Below, piece by piece: positions 26,083 to 34,961 of a stretch of 62,231 nucleotides of DNA. This DNA is from Planctomycetota bacterium. GTDB taxonomy: Bacteria; Planctomycetota; Planctomycetia; Pirellulales; Pirellulaceae. The position numbers were made by a program, and so were the translations under genes. Positions within the stretch are counted from its first letter, which is position 1; each line of letters opens with the position of its first letter. The stretch spans positions 1 through 62,231 of the forward strand of contig JAEZAS010000510.1 in NCBI GenBank assembly GCA_023430365.1, written 5' to 3'. The notes under the pieces were generated by a model. It ran no database searches and was not told where the DNA came from. It saw only the letters and a list, made by a program, of their open reading frames with translations.

Positions 26083-29000
26083 GTGAGTACCGATGGATCG
26101 ACAGCGCCGAACGTGAGACCTGGCAGCGACTGGTATCGCGACGCCATTTTCTATGAAGTGCCGGTGAAGTCATTCTTCGACAGCAACGGCGACGGCATCG
26201 GCGACTTTCGTGGGCTCATCGAAAAGCTCGACTACCTCGTTGACCTGGGCGCGTCATGCTTGTGGCTACTTCCATTTTTTCCGTCACCGCTTCACGACGA
26301 CGGCTACGATGTGACGGACTATCGCGCCGTTCATCCTTCGCTCGGAACGATCGACGACCTGCGCCGACTGTTGCAAGAAGCCAAGAACCGACAGTTGCGG
26401 GTGGTCGCGGAAATGGTGATCAACCACACCTCGGACGAACATCCGTGGTTTCAGGCGGCGCGAACCGCACCGCCAGATTCAACCCTTCGAAACTTCTACG
26501 TCTGGCGTGAGAAGCCGGATGGTTCCTGGGGTTCCCCCTCAGGCGGCGAAGGCGGAAACGCACGCTGGACGTGGGATGATGAGGCCGAAGCTTTTTACTG
26601 GCATCGCTTTGCTCCTCACCAGCCCGATCTCAACTACGACAATCCCGCAGTGCGTGAAGAGGTCCTCAACGTACTCCGGTTTTGGGCTTCCCTTGGGGTT
26701 GATGGTCTTTGTCTCAATGGCGCCAGCTTCCTTGTAGAACGTGAAGGGACGCGGGGGGAACACTTGCCAGAAACACACGAAGTATTGCGCTACTTCCGTG
26801 AAAAACTGTCTTCCGAGTATCCGGACGTGATGCTGCAAGCAGGCGTCAACGCCTGGCCGACGGAAGCGCATCGCTACTTCGGCAATGGCGATGAGTGCCA
26901 GATGGCCCCGCAGTTGGCTCTGGCCCAGCGAATGTTCCTCGCCTTGCGACAAGAGAACCGAGAACCACTCGTGGAGTTGCTGCGCAAAACACCAGATCCG
27001 CCTGCGGGTTGCCAATGGGTGACTCTGCTGCGCAACCACGATGAGTTGACGCTGTCCCTCGCTACCGATGAAGAGCGGGACTACTTGTTTCGCGAGTACG
27101 CTTGCGATCCATCCATGCGTTGGCGATCAGGAATTCTGCGGCGTTTGGCCCCACTCGTCGACAACGGTCGGCGGCGGATCGAACTGCTATTCAGTTTGCT
27201 TTTCTCGGTGCCTGGTTCGCCAATGATCTATTACGGCGACGAAATGGGTATGGGAGACAATGTCTTCCTCGGTGGCCGGGCAGGCATTCGCACTCCCATG
27301 CAATGGGCGTCGGACCGAAATGCCGGCTTTTCTACCGCCGACTTTGCTCGCTTGTACGCGCCTCCTGTAATGGATTCGACCTTCGGTTACGAATCGGTCA
27401 ACGTCGAGGCTCAATTGCGAAGCCCTACTTCGCTTTTTCGCTGGGTACGACGGCTGATTGGCTTGCGCAAGAATTCTCCCGCTTTTGCCCGCGGGACGCT
27501 CGAATGGTTGGAGCCGGAGAATAACAAAGTATTAGCCTTTGTCAGGCGACTGGAAAAGAACTCGAGCGAGGACGAAATCATCCTGGTCGTGGCGAACCTG
27601 GCGCGAACTTCACAGCCCGCTCAGTTGGACCTGTCGGATTATGCCGGGCTAATCCCGGTCGAGATGTTCGGCCGAACGCCGTTTCCCCGGATCGGCAATG
27701 CCCCTTACGTGTTTACCTTGGGACCGCACTCATTTCTCTGGTTTCGTTTGCAGCGGCAGGTGGCAAGCGTCGCCAGCCGGCTGGCTCCAGTGCAAACGGA
27801 AGCGGTCGAACAAATTCCGCTAATCGAAACACCGCCGAACCGGGATGAATTGTTTCAATCGCCGGCTCGCGACACACTCGAACAGCACGTCTTGCCTGGG
27901 TTCCTCCGAGCCCAGCGCTGGTTCGGTGGCAAGTCACGACGGCTTGAGTCGGTTTCGATTGCGGACTACGGTCCGATTCCAGGTACGGAACACGCCTTTT
28001 TCGTATTCCTCAAGGTTGCCTTTGAAGGAGGGACATCCGACCTGTATTTCGTTCCGATGGCCGTGGCCGAGCAGCCCGATGCGAGCCGGTACCTCGAAAC
28101 CATGCGTCGATGGGTGATCGCTCAACTGCGGAGCGGAGAAAAAGAGGCCGTCCTTTTCGATGCCCTCGCCGACGATGCCGTATGCTCCGCGTTGCTCAAT
28201 GCCCTGGGGAACCAAGCCAATGCGTCGACAGGCTCGGGCGAGGTAGCTGGGATTGCGACCGAGGCATTTACGCCATTGCGAGGAAGGAACGACTACCCGT
28301 TAGGCATCGTTCGCGGCCCGGCCACATCGAGCAATTCCCTGATCTTTTTCGGTCGCCGCTTGCTCCTCAAACTCTTTCGACGTTTGGAACCAGGCACAAA
28401 TCCCGATTTCGAGGTCGGCCGATTCTTGACAGAGAAAGGCCGATTCGGCCGCGTCCCACAAGTTGCAGGAACCTTCGCTTATCGACGCAGTCAGGACGGA
28501 CATTCCTATAATCTGGCGATCCTGCAGGCAATGGTATCCAATCAGGGCGACGGATGGAGCCATGTGATCGATGAACTTGGCCGCTATTACGATCGGGCCT
28601 TTGGGCGCATGCATGGCCCTAATCCGCCGTCGCCGGATCACCGTCCGCTGCACGAGCTCGTAAATCTTTCGCCGCCTCCTGCCATCCTGGAAACCATCGG
28701 TGGCTATCTGAATGCGGCCGAGTCGCTCGGCAGGCGCACAGCCGAAATGCATCTTGCCATAGCGAGTGACCTCGGGGAACCCGACTTCGCTCCAGAGCCA
28801 CTCGACCTCAACGATGTGCGCGACCTCGCAAGCGAGATTACACATCAGGCTGAACTCGCCTTTACAGCTCTAGCATCCAACATAGACCGACTGCCGCCGA
28901 CAGTCTTGGAGCAGGCAAGGACGCTGCTTAAAGAGGGGCCACACACCCTGCAGGAGATTACCGAGGGCTGGCACGAAGTGCCACATGCGGTGAGAACACG

Positions 29001-29490
29001 GGTTCACGGCGACTATCACCTGGGGCAGGTCCTCTGGGCGGAAAACGACTACATCATTATCGACTTTGAAGGTGAACCAACCCGCACGGTCGAGGAACGC
29101 AGAGCCAAGTTTTCGCCTCTTCGAGATGTGGCAGGAATGCTCCGTTCCTATCACTATGCAGCTTATGCAGGCTTATTCGCCTTTACGCAGGACCGCCCAG
29201 ACGATGTCGCCCGCCTAGCTCCTTGGGCTGACATGTGGCAACAGTGGGTCTCCGCAACCTTCGTGCGAGCCTACCTGGCGACGGCCGGCGACGCTCCCTT
29301 TGTGCCGCGCGATGGCAAGGAATTCGCCTTCCTGCTCGACGGATTCACACTCGCCAAAGCGCTGTATGAACTGGCCTACGAATTGAATAACCGACCGGAT
29401 TGGGTGCGGATACCGATGAGCGGGGTCTGGCGACTGCTCGAATCACACTTACACCAACCGGCGGTCCACACCCTGGGAGTGGCTCCATGA
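26083..29490 (+). CDS. TreS-like domain (catalytic residues lost) fused to maltokinase
   Basis: Fusion of a trehalose-synthase-type GH13 domain (about residues 15-560) and a C-terminal maltokinase (about 605-1130). The TreS part has the normal family text (YEVPVKSFFD, EREGT, LPETHE, RNHDELTL, RTPMQW) but position 212 is Asn in GLCLNGAS where the nucleophile Asp is expected, and position 254 is Gly in LQAGVNAWP where the acid/base Glu is expected. The 42-residue spacing equals that of the mycobacterial pair, so the alignment is ungapped. Asp320 remains. The kinase half is intact: QRWFGGKSR, HGDYHLGQVL and DFEGEP. GTG at 26083 has GGAGAG at seven bases; ATG at 26062 is the alternative. It would still be able to make maltose 1-phosphate for GlgE. 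Confidence 0.92.
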   Translation: MSTDGSTAPNVRPGSDWYRDAIFYEVPVKSFFDSNGDGIGDFRGLIEKLDYLVDLGASCLWLLPFFPSPLHDDGYDVTDYRAVHPSLGTIDDLRRLLQEAKNRQLRVVAEMVINHTSDEHPWFQAARTAPPDSTLRNFYVWREKPDGSWGSPSGGEGGNARWTWDDEAEAFYWHRFAPHQPDLNYDNPAVREEVLNVLRFWASLGVDGLCLNGASFLVEREGTRGEHLPETHEVLRYFREKLSSEYPDVMLQAGVNAWPTEAHRYFGNGDECQMAPQLALAQRMFLALRQENREPLVELLRKTPDPPAGCQWVTLLRNHDELTLSLATDEERDYLFREYACDPSMRWRSGILRRLAPLVDNGRRRIELLFSLLFSVPGSPMIYYGDEMGMGDNVFLGGRAGIRTPMQWASDRNAGFSTADFARLYAPPVMDSTFGYESVNVEAQLRSPTSLFRWVRRLIGLRKNSPAFARGTLEWLEPENNKVLAFVRRLEKNSSEDEIILVVANLARTSQPAQLDLSDYAGLIPVEMFGRTPFPRIGNAPYVFTLGPHSFLWFRLQRQVASVASRLAPVQTEAVEQIPLIETPPNRDELFQSPARDTLEQHVLPGFLRAQRWFGGKSRRLESVSIADYGPIPGTEHAFFVFLKVAFEGGTSDLYFVPMAVAEQPDASRYLETMRRWVIAQLRSGEKEAVLFDALADDAVCSALLNALGNQANASTGSGEVAGIATEAFTPLRGRNDYPLGIVRGPATSSNSLIFFGRRLLLKLFRRLEPGTNPDFEVGRFLTEKGRFGRVPQVAGTFAYRRSQDGHSYNLAILQAMVSNQGDGWSHVIDELGRYYDRAFGRMHGPNPPSPDHRPLHELVNLSPPPAILETIGGYLNAAESLGRRTAEMHLAIASDLGEPDFAPEPLDLNDVRDLASEITHQAELAFTALASNIDRLPPTVLEQARTLLKEGPHTLQEITEGWHEVPHAVRTRVHGDYHLGQVLWAENDYIIIDFEGEPTRTVEERRAKFSPLRDVAGMLRSYHYAAYAGLFAFTQDRPDDVARLAPWADMWQQWVSATFVRAYLATAGDAPFVPRDGKEFAFLLDGFTLAKALYELAYELNNRPDWVRIPMSGVWRLLESHLHQPAVHTLGVAP

Positions 29491-31397
29491 TTGCTTCGAC
29501 AATGACCGACTTCGATGTGTATCTCTGGGCCGAAGGGAGCCACTTTCGGGCTTACGAGAAGCTCGGAGCCCATTTGGTCGAACGCGACGGGCAAAAGGGA
29601 ACGCGGTTCGCCGTTTGGGCGCCAAATGCCGAGCAAGTTTCGGTCATTGGCGACTTCAATGGCTGGCGTGCCGGAGTCAACACTTGCTCGCCCGTCGGAT
29701 CGTCGGGCATCTGGGAGGGTTTCGTGCCCGGAGTCGGCCAAGGGTCCCTCTATAAATACGCGATTCGCTCGCGACATAACAACTACCGGGTCGACAAGGC
29801 GGACCCTTTTGGTTTTGCGGCCGAGGTGAGGCCGCAAACTAGTTCGCGGGTCTGGGATCTGAATGGATACCAATGGAACGATCACGAGTGGGTGCGACAC
29901 CGCGGCAGTCGGCAGGCGTTGAATGCCCCGATCTCCGTGTATGAAGTGCATCTCGGCTCATGGCGCCGAGCAGCGCACGAGAACAACCGCTGGCTAACCT
30001 ATCGCGAGATGGCACACCAGTTGGCCGATTACTGTCGTGAGCTTGGCTACACACACGTTGAATTGCTGCCGATCACCGAACATCCGTTCGATGGGTCCTG
30101 GGGCTACCAAACAGTCGGGTATTTTGCACCGACGAGCCGCTTCGGTACGCCTCACGACTTCATGTACTTCGTTGACACGCTCCATCAGCACGGGATCGGC
30201 GTCATCCTGGACTGGGTGCCGGCCCACTTTCCTCGCGATGAACATGGGCTGGGCTATTTCGATGGCACCCACCTTTACGAGCACAGCGATCCGAAGCAGG
30301 GTTTGCACCAAGACTGGGGGACGTTCGTCTACAACTTTGGACGCAACGAGGTGTCCAACTTTCTCATCAGCAACGCCCTCTTTTGGCTCGACAAATACCA
30401 TCTCGACGGGCTGCGAGTGGACGCCGTCGCATCGATGCTCTACTTGGATTACTCCCGTAAAGAAGGCGAATGGACGCCGAATCGGTACGGCGGACGGGAG
30501 AACCTGGAAGCTGTCAGCTTCCTGAAAAAGCTCAACGAGCGAATCTACAAGGAGTACCCCGACACCATCACAATTGCCGAGGAATCGACCTCGTGGCCCA
30601 GCGTTTCACGCCCTACCTACGTCGGCGGTCTCGGATTTGGCTACAAGTGGGACATGGGCTGGATGCACGACACGCTCAAGTACCTGTCGAACGATCCCGT
30701 TCACCGAAAGTACCACCACAATTCTCTCTGTTTCCGCATGGTCTACGCGTTCAGCGAGAATTTCATGCTCCCCCTGTCCCACGACGAGGTGGTTCACGGA
30801 AAGGGATCGCTCATCAACAAGATGCCGGGAGACGACTGGCAGAAGTTCGCCAATTTGCGTCTGCTGTTCGCCTATATGTTTGCGCAGCCCGGAAAGAAAT
30901 TGCTCTTCATGGGAGGAGAATTCGCGCAATGGCGCGAATGGAACCACGATATCGGCCTCGACTGGCACCTGCTGGAAGGGGAATTGCACCGCGGCATGCA
31001 ACGTTGGGTTCGCGATCTGAATACGTTCTACCGAGGTGAACCGGCGATGCATGTGAAGGACTGCGATCCATCCGGATTTGAATGGATCGACTGCAACGAC
31101 TGGGAAAACAGCATGCTGAGTTTCATCCGCAAGGGGCACCGCGCGGAGGATGACATTGTCGTTGTTTGCAATTTCACCCCCATACCGCGGCACAACTACC
31201 ACATTGGCGTGCCGCGCGGGGGTTACTGGCAGGAGGTTCTCAACAGCGACGCCCCGCTCTATGGCGGTAGTGGGCAGGGAAACTTGGGAGGTGTGACGGC
31301 AGCACCAGTTTCCTGCCACGGAAAGCCGTATCTGCTGAACATCACCGCCCCGCCGCTGGGCGTGGTGGCGTTCAAGCACAAGACCACGCCCAAGTGA
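29487..31397 (+). CDS. glgB: 1,4-alpha-glucan branching enzyme
   Basis: Introduces alpha-1,6 branches into linear glucan. The 636-residue protein has the CBM48 early-set domain (FAVWAPNAEQVSVIGDFNGW) and the GH13_9 barrel. Catalytic residues are in place: Asp in LDGLRVDAVASM, Glu in TITIAEESTSWP, Asp in LPLSHDEVVHGK. The C-terminal domain (HNYHIGVPRGG) is complete. It starts ATG at 29487, overlapping the stop of the TreS-maltokinase gene by four bases, so translation is coupled. No glgA, glgC or glgX lies nearby; GlgE supplies the linear chains in this pathway. Confidence 0.97.
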   Translation: MIASTMTDFDVYLWAEGSHFRAYEKLGAHLVERDGQKGTRFAVWAPNAEQVSVIGDFNGWRAGVNTCSPVGSSGIWEGFVPGVGQGSLYKYAIRSRHNNYRVDKADPFGFAAEVRPQTSSRVWDLNGYQWNDHEWVRHRGSRQALNAPISVYEVHLGSWRRAAHENNRWLTYREMAHQLADYCRELGYTHVELLPITEHPFDGSWGYQTVGYFAPTSRFGTPHDFMYFVDTLHQHGIGVILDWVPAHFPRDEHGLGYFDGTHLYEHSDPKQGLHQDWGTFVYNFGRNEVSNFLISNALFWLDKYHLDGLRVDAVASMLYLDYSRKEGEWTPNRYGGRENLEAVSFLKKLNERIYKEYPDTITIAEESTSWPSVSRPTYVGGLGFGYKWDMGWMHDTLKYLSNDPVHRKYHHNSLCFRMVYAFSENFMLPLSHDEVVHGKGSLINKMPGDDWQKFANLRLLFAYMFAQPGKKLLFMGGEFAQWREWNHDIGLDWHLLEGELHRGMQRWVRDLNTFYRGEPAMHVKDCDPSGFEWIDCNDWENSMLSFIRKGHRAEDDIVVVCNFTPIPRHNYHIGVPRGGYWQEVLNSDAPLYGGSGQGNLGGVTAAPVSCHGKPYLLNITAPPLGVVAFKHKTTPK

Positions 31398-31404
31398 GTC
31401 AGAC

Positions 31405-31431
31405 ACCGCCACTTGCTGCACAAGCGGCGGT
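31405..31431. terminator. Shared hairpin between convergent glgB and phosphoesterase genes
   Basis: ACCGCC and GGCGGT flank CTTG-CTGCA-CAAG, with one mismatched pair between, giving a 10-11 bp stem. It lies just after the glgB stop and 20 nt after the stop of the opposing gene. There is no strong T run, so termination strength is uncertain. Confidence 0.55.
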
Positions 31432-31450
31432 ATTTGATGGGTTCAAACCG

Positions 31451-32524
31451 TCAGCCAATCTTTGCCATGTCCATCGAAAACTGATTCTGTGCGGACTCGT
31501 TCCGCCGGTTGAGCGTAGGAGAGTAGTCATAGGACTGAACGGTTCGCCCGTCGGAGCGGAACTCGAGCAATCGCAGCCAGCCATCGCCACCGCGCGGCTT
31601 CATCTGAAAGTTGACGAGCAACTGCGGCACAGGCCGACCGGCGGGGGTCTTAGTAATCACCTTGCCGAGTCCATCATGAAGCACGTGGCCGTTGAGCGTC
31701 AGGATGAAATTCTCGTGCTTGCTGACCAGGTTCTTCCAAAGTTCCTCTCCGTCCATGACATCGTCATCCGTCGCCTTGGCTACAGCATAGGAATGCGGAT
31801 TCCAGGTTTGCTTGGGCCCATAAGTGGCCCAATCGTATCGCGTCTCATCGGAATAGATGTAAGCGTGCGTAATGAGAATGGCTTCACGATCCCGATACTT
31901 GGCCGCCATTTCATTGGCCCACCGGACGACGTCGGCACGCGGCCCAAATTCCAGCGCGATGACGACAAAATCACGGCCTCCGGCTGAGAACAACTGACAA
32001 TTGCTCTCCATTCGGTCAGGCTCTTTGTCGTAGACGGCCGCGAAGTGCGGTGAGTCTTTGAACTTTTTGACTGGGAAATACTCGTTGAGGCGCGTTGTCC
32101 GGTCCTTGCACGCACCGCCCTGGCTGTAGTCGTGATTTCCAGGCGCCATGAAGTATGGGATTTTCCCATCGAGTTGGCTCATCGCCCGTTGCGCGTTTTC
32201 CCATTCGGCAGGGCTGTTGCGATTGGTGATATCCCCCAAATGCAATACAGCGGCGATGTTCCGCTTCTCGCGATTCTCGACCAGCCACTGCGTCTGCGCC
32301 ATAAACTGGTCGGGATACTTCTCGCTATAGTTTTGCGTGTCGGGCAGTACGGCGACCGTGAAGGATCCTGCCTCAGGCTGGGGCGGTTCGCCTTCCACAA
32401 GTATCGCGTCGTCATAGGGCCCGGCGGCGACAGCCAGTCGGGCCATAGGTGTAAGCAGTGCGGGCGACACGGCCCAAACGGCCGCTTGCTGAAGGGCGGC
32501 ACGGCGAGAGAGAGGGGCTTGCAT
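31451..32524 (-). CDS. Tat-exported metallophosphoesterase
   Basis: A 357-residue calcineurin-like phosphoesterase. The N-terminus has a twin-arginine signal (SRRAALQQAAVWAV). Metal motifs are complete: AVLPDTQNY (with Gln in place of the usual His, as in this subgroup), LHLGDITN, APGNHDY, LITHAY and LNGHVLHDG. It is predicted periplasmic, with unknown substrate; related proteins include nucleotidases and phosphodiesterases. ATG at 32524 has GGAG upstream and begins directly at the Tat signal; a longer frame to 32602 adds 26 residues that would spoil it. Confidence 0.9.
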   Translation of the reverse strand: MQAPLSRRAALQQAAVWAVSPALLTPMARLAVAAGPYDDAILVEGEPPQPEAGSFTVAVLPDTQNYSEKYPDQFMAQTQWLVENREKRNIAAVLHLGDITNRNSPAEWENAQRAMSQLDGKIPYFMAPGNHDYSQGGACKDRTTRLNEYFPVKKFKDSPHFAAVYDKEPDRMESNCQLFSAGGRDFVVIALEFGPRADVVRWANEMAAKYRDREAILITHAYIYSDETRYDWATYGPKQTWNPHSYAVAKATDDDVMDGEELWKNLVSKHENFILTLNGHVLHDGLGKVITKTPAGRPVPQLLVNFQMKPRGGDGWLRLLEFRSDGRTVQSYDYSPTLNRRNESAQNQFSMDMAKIG

Positions 32525-32855
32525 GCGTTCTACTCCGGCAGAGTAAAGGGAAGCAGTCGCCGACATTTTAGCCATGCCCAAATGGCAATGCAGCCGATTC
32601 ACTAAAACTTAATCGGGGAAGCGCCGACGTTCGCCGGTTTCGGCCCCCTGCTGGAGAACGCCCTTGACTGGAAGTCGCATGACCGGGCGGCTACAATCAA
32701 ACCGTACGTTTGCCGGGACGAGTCGAGGGTCGAGAACTGTCGGATTGCCGGCGGTGGACGACCAACTCCAGTAAGCCGGGCGAAGGTTACGTCCGGTTGA
32801 TGGGAATGCGTTTTTTCGCGGCTCGCCTTCGACAAGCGAAAGCTTGGGAGGTCGT

Positions 32856-33491
32856 ATGAGCGAAGCGGAGCCAGGTCGGGTTCTCAGCTCAAGCGTGTTG
32901 GTTCTCAACCGCTTCTATCTCGCGGTGCATGTTATCACCGTGCGGCGGGCCTTCATTCTTTTATATCGCGACTGTGCCGAAGTCATTCACATCGAAGACG
33001 GCCAGTATCTGAACTACGACTTCCAAAGCTGGTGCGATCTAAGCGCCATGCGGGCCCTCGAAAAACTCCCGCACGAAGACTGGGTTCGCGCCGTCCATTC
33101 AGAAATCCAGGTTCCGCGGATCGTTCGTCTACTCAAGTATGACCGGGTGCCGCGCAAAACCCTGCGATTCAACCGCCGCAATATCTTCGCTCGCGACGGA
33201 AATCGCTGTCAGTACTGCGGCCGGTCACTCCCCGCGAATCAATTGAGCCTGGATCATGTCATCCCTCGCAGTCGAGGCGGGGACACTTCTTGGGACAACG
33301 TCGTCTGTTCCTGCGTGAGTTGCAACACGCGCAAGGGGGGCCGCACTCCCCAGGAGGCGCACATGCACTTGATGTCGCATCCTGCTGAGCCCAAAACCAA
33401 CCCAATCCTGGCGATGAAGCTATCGAACCCGAAGTACCAATGCTGGAAGGACTTTCTTCCGACAGCGTCAGCCGCCGTCGATCTTGGTTGA
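32856..33491 (+). CDS. HNH endonuclease family protein
   Basis: A 211-residue protein with an HNH domain at about residues 105-165: CQYCGR, then LSLDHVIPRSRGG, then CVSCNTRKGG. These are the four zinc cysteines and the catalytic His-Asn-His positions. The N-terminal 100 residues (LVLNRFYLAVHVITVRRAF) are the part conserved in the widespread YajD-like single-gene HNH proteins. ATG at 32856 has GGGAGG at ideal spacing. It is not linked to a restriction, toxin or phage gene here, so a housekeeping or repair role is more likely than defence. Confidence 0.92.
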   Translation: MSEAEPGRVLSSSVLVLNRFYLAVHVITVRRAFILLYRDCAEVIHIEDGQYLNYDFQSWCDLSAMRALEKLPHEDWVRAVHSEIQVPRIVRLLKYDRVPRKTLRFNRRNIFARDGNRCQYCGRSLPANQLSLDHVIPRSRGGDTSWDNVVCSCVSCNTRKGGRTPQEAHMHLMSHPAEPKTNPILAMKLSNPKYQCWKDFLPTASAAVDLG

Positions 33492-33538
33492 TCCCTCGCG
33501 GGAGCGGGAGTCCACCTTGTTCCGGACGCAACGCAAAA

Positions 33539-33566
33539 CGGCATGCGAATCATCGCATGCCGCTGT
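33539..33566. terminator. Bidirectional terminator between HNH and ferredoxin genes
   Basis: Perfect stem CGGCATGCGA / TCGCATGCCG with loop ATCA (33539-33562), flanked by AAAACG on the left and T-rich sequence on the right. It is positioned between the two convergent genes. Confidence 0.75.
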
Positions 33567-33624
33567 CGTTTTCGGATGGCGTCAAGGCCGGCCGGGCCGC
33601 GCTCAATCCAGCGCGCACCAAAGG

Positions 33625-33903
33625 CTAGTTGCCGGCGAGCGGTTCTTTCTTTTCGGTAATCGACGGACACTGCGGAGCCATCTCGGCATTGAGCTCAATG
33701 AACGGCTTCTGGTCGTCGGGAACATTGTCCTGGTGGAAGATGGCTTCGACCGGGCATTCTGGAACACAGGCTTCGCAGTCGATGCACTCATCCGGATGGA
33801 TGTAAAGCATCTGCTCGCCTTCGTAGAAGCACTCGACGGGGCACACGACAACGCAGTCGGTGTACTTGCAGCCGAAGCAGGCCTGGCAAACCACATGGGT
33901 CAT
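33625..33903 (-). CDS. fdxA: Ferredoxin (FdxA-like, 3Fe-4S/4Fe-4S type)
   Basis: A 92-residue electron carrier. The first cluster region reads CFGCKYTDCVVVCPVECF and the second DECIDCEACVPECPVEAIF, the FdxA pattern of two clusters. The first motif has an additional Cys (VVCQAC) ahead of it. The C-terminal tail is hydrophilic as in the family. It is a stand-alone gene, convergent with the HNH gene and separated from it by a terminator. Confidence 0.93.
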   Translation of the reverse strand: MTHVVCQACFGCKYTDCVVVCPVECFYEGEQMLYIHPDECIDCEACVPECPVEAIFHQDNVPDDQKPFIELNAEMAPQCPSITEKKEPLAGN

Positions 33904-34343
33904 GGGTGTATCTCTCCTCGTTGAGCGCTTTTCGGATTCGGTAGATCGGCGAAGGTGATCGGCCTAGAACGACTTACGCCCCATCGGCATTTTGCGAGCG
34001 GCCACTGCAACCTGCCGATTGCAAACTGGTTCTTCCCTCATTCTAGAGGTGTCGGCAATTCACAGGCGATAGTCCAGCGATAGTTCCGCCGCCATAGGCA
34101 ACAAGTCGTTGCGAGGGCAGAACTTCAGCGGCCGACCGCCGTGAATCGACGAATCCTAAATCTGGTCCTACTGAGTGTCAAGCCGCCCCAGCAATCTGAT
34201 AGCACTGTTTCGTTCAACCTTGCCCGTGCTGGCAGCCTCACGTAAAATGAGGCAAGTATTGGGTTTCCGTGAAGCGGTTACGCAGGCCGGATTCTGCCAG
34301 CACTGCCTCTTCGGTTCGACCTCTTCTGGAAGGGTTGTACTAC
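33904..34343. other. Divergent intergenic region fdxA / ECF sigma factor
   Basis: About 440 bp. No credible gene, repeat or clear promoter was identified. It presumably carries the promoters for both flanking genes. Confidence 0.4.
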
Positions 34344-34931
34344 GTGGCACTCTCGGACATCGACCGCCAACTCCTGCAGCGCTGCCTGACCCGACAGCCC
34401 AGAGCCTGGGAAGACTTCGTGGATCGGTTCATGGGCCTTGTGGTCCATGTCATTCATCACACGTACCAGACCCGCTCGCTGCCGCTTTCAACTTCGGACT
34501 TGGAGGATCTTTCCTCCGATGTGTTTCTAGCCGTTCTCGCCGACGACATGGCTGTCCTCCGCCGCTTCCGGGGACAGAGCAGCCTGGCAACCTACCTGAC
34601 AGTCGTGGCCCGCCGGGTGGTCGTGCGCGAGCTCTTGCACCGCCGCACCGAAACCCCAGCCGCCGATCACCCTGCCGACATCGAGAACGTCGCCGATCAG
34701 AACGGTCATCATGTCGAAGAACGACTTGAAAGCCGGGAACAGGTCGAGCGATTGCTCGAGGAACTCGACGGCGAAGAGGCGCAGGTCGTCCGCCTGTATC
34801 ACTTGGAAGGCAAGTCGTACGACGAAATCAGCCGGCAAATCGGCATGCCCGCCAACAGCATCGGGCCGACCCTAAGCCGGGCTCGGGCGAAGCTCCGTCG
34901 GCACGGCGCCGACACCGCGGCAAGCCCTTAA
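34344..34931 (+). CDS. ECF-type sigma-70 family RNA polymerase sigma factor
   Basis: A 195-residue alternative sigma factor. Region 2 includes WEDFVDRFMGLVVHVIHHT and DLEDLSSDVFLAVL (2.1-2.2), then the RGQSSLATYLTVVARRVVVREL segment (2.3-2.4), and region 4 has the helix-turn-helix KSYDEISRQIGMPANSIGPTL. GTG at 34344 is chosen because GGAAGGG lies nine bases upstream and the product then begins VALSDIDRQLLQRC, typical of this planctomycete group. No anti-sigma factor gene adjoins it; the next gene encodes a lipoprotein on the other strand. Confidence 0.92.
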   Translation: MALSDIDRQLLQRCLTRQPRAWEDFVDRFMGLVVHVIHHTYQTRSLPLSTSDLEDLSSDVFLAVLADDMAVLRRFRGQSSLATYLTVVARRVVVRELLHRRTETPAADHPADIENVADQNGHHVEERLESREQVERLLEELDGEEAQVVRLYHLEGKSYDEISRQIGMPANSIGPTLSRARAKLRRHGADTAASP

Positions 34932-34961
34932 CGCGGTTCTCGTCCCGCAAGCAACGCTCGT

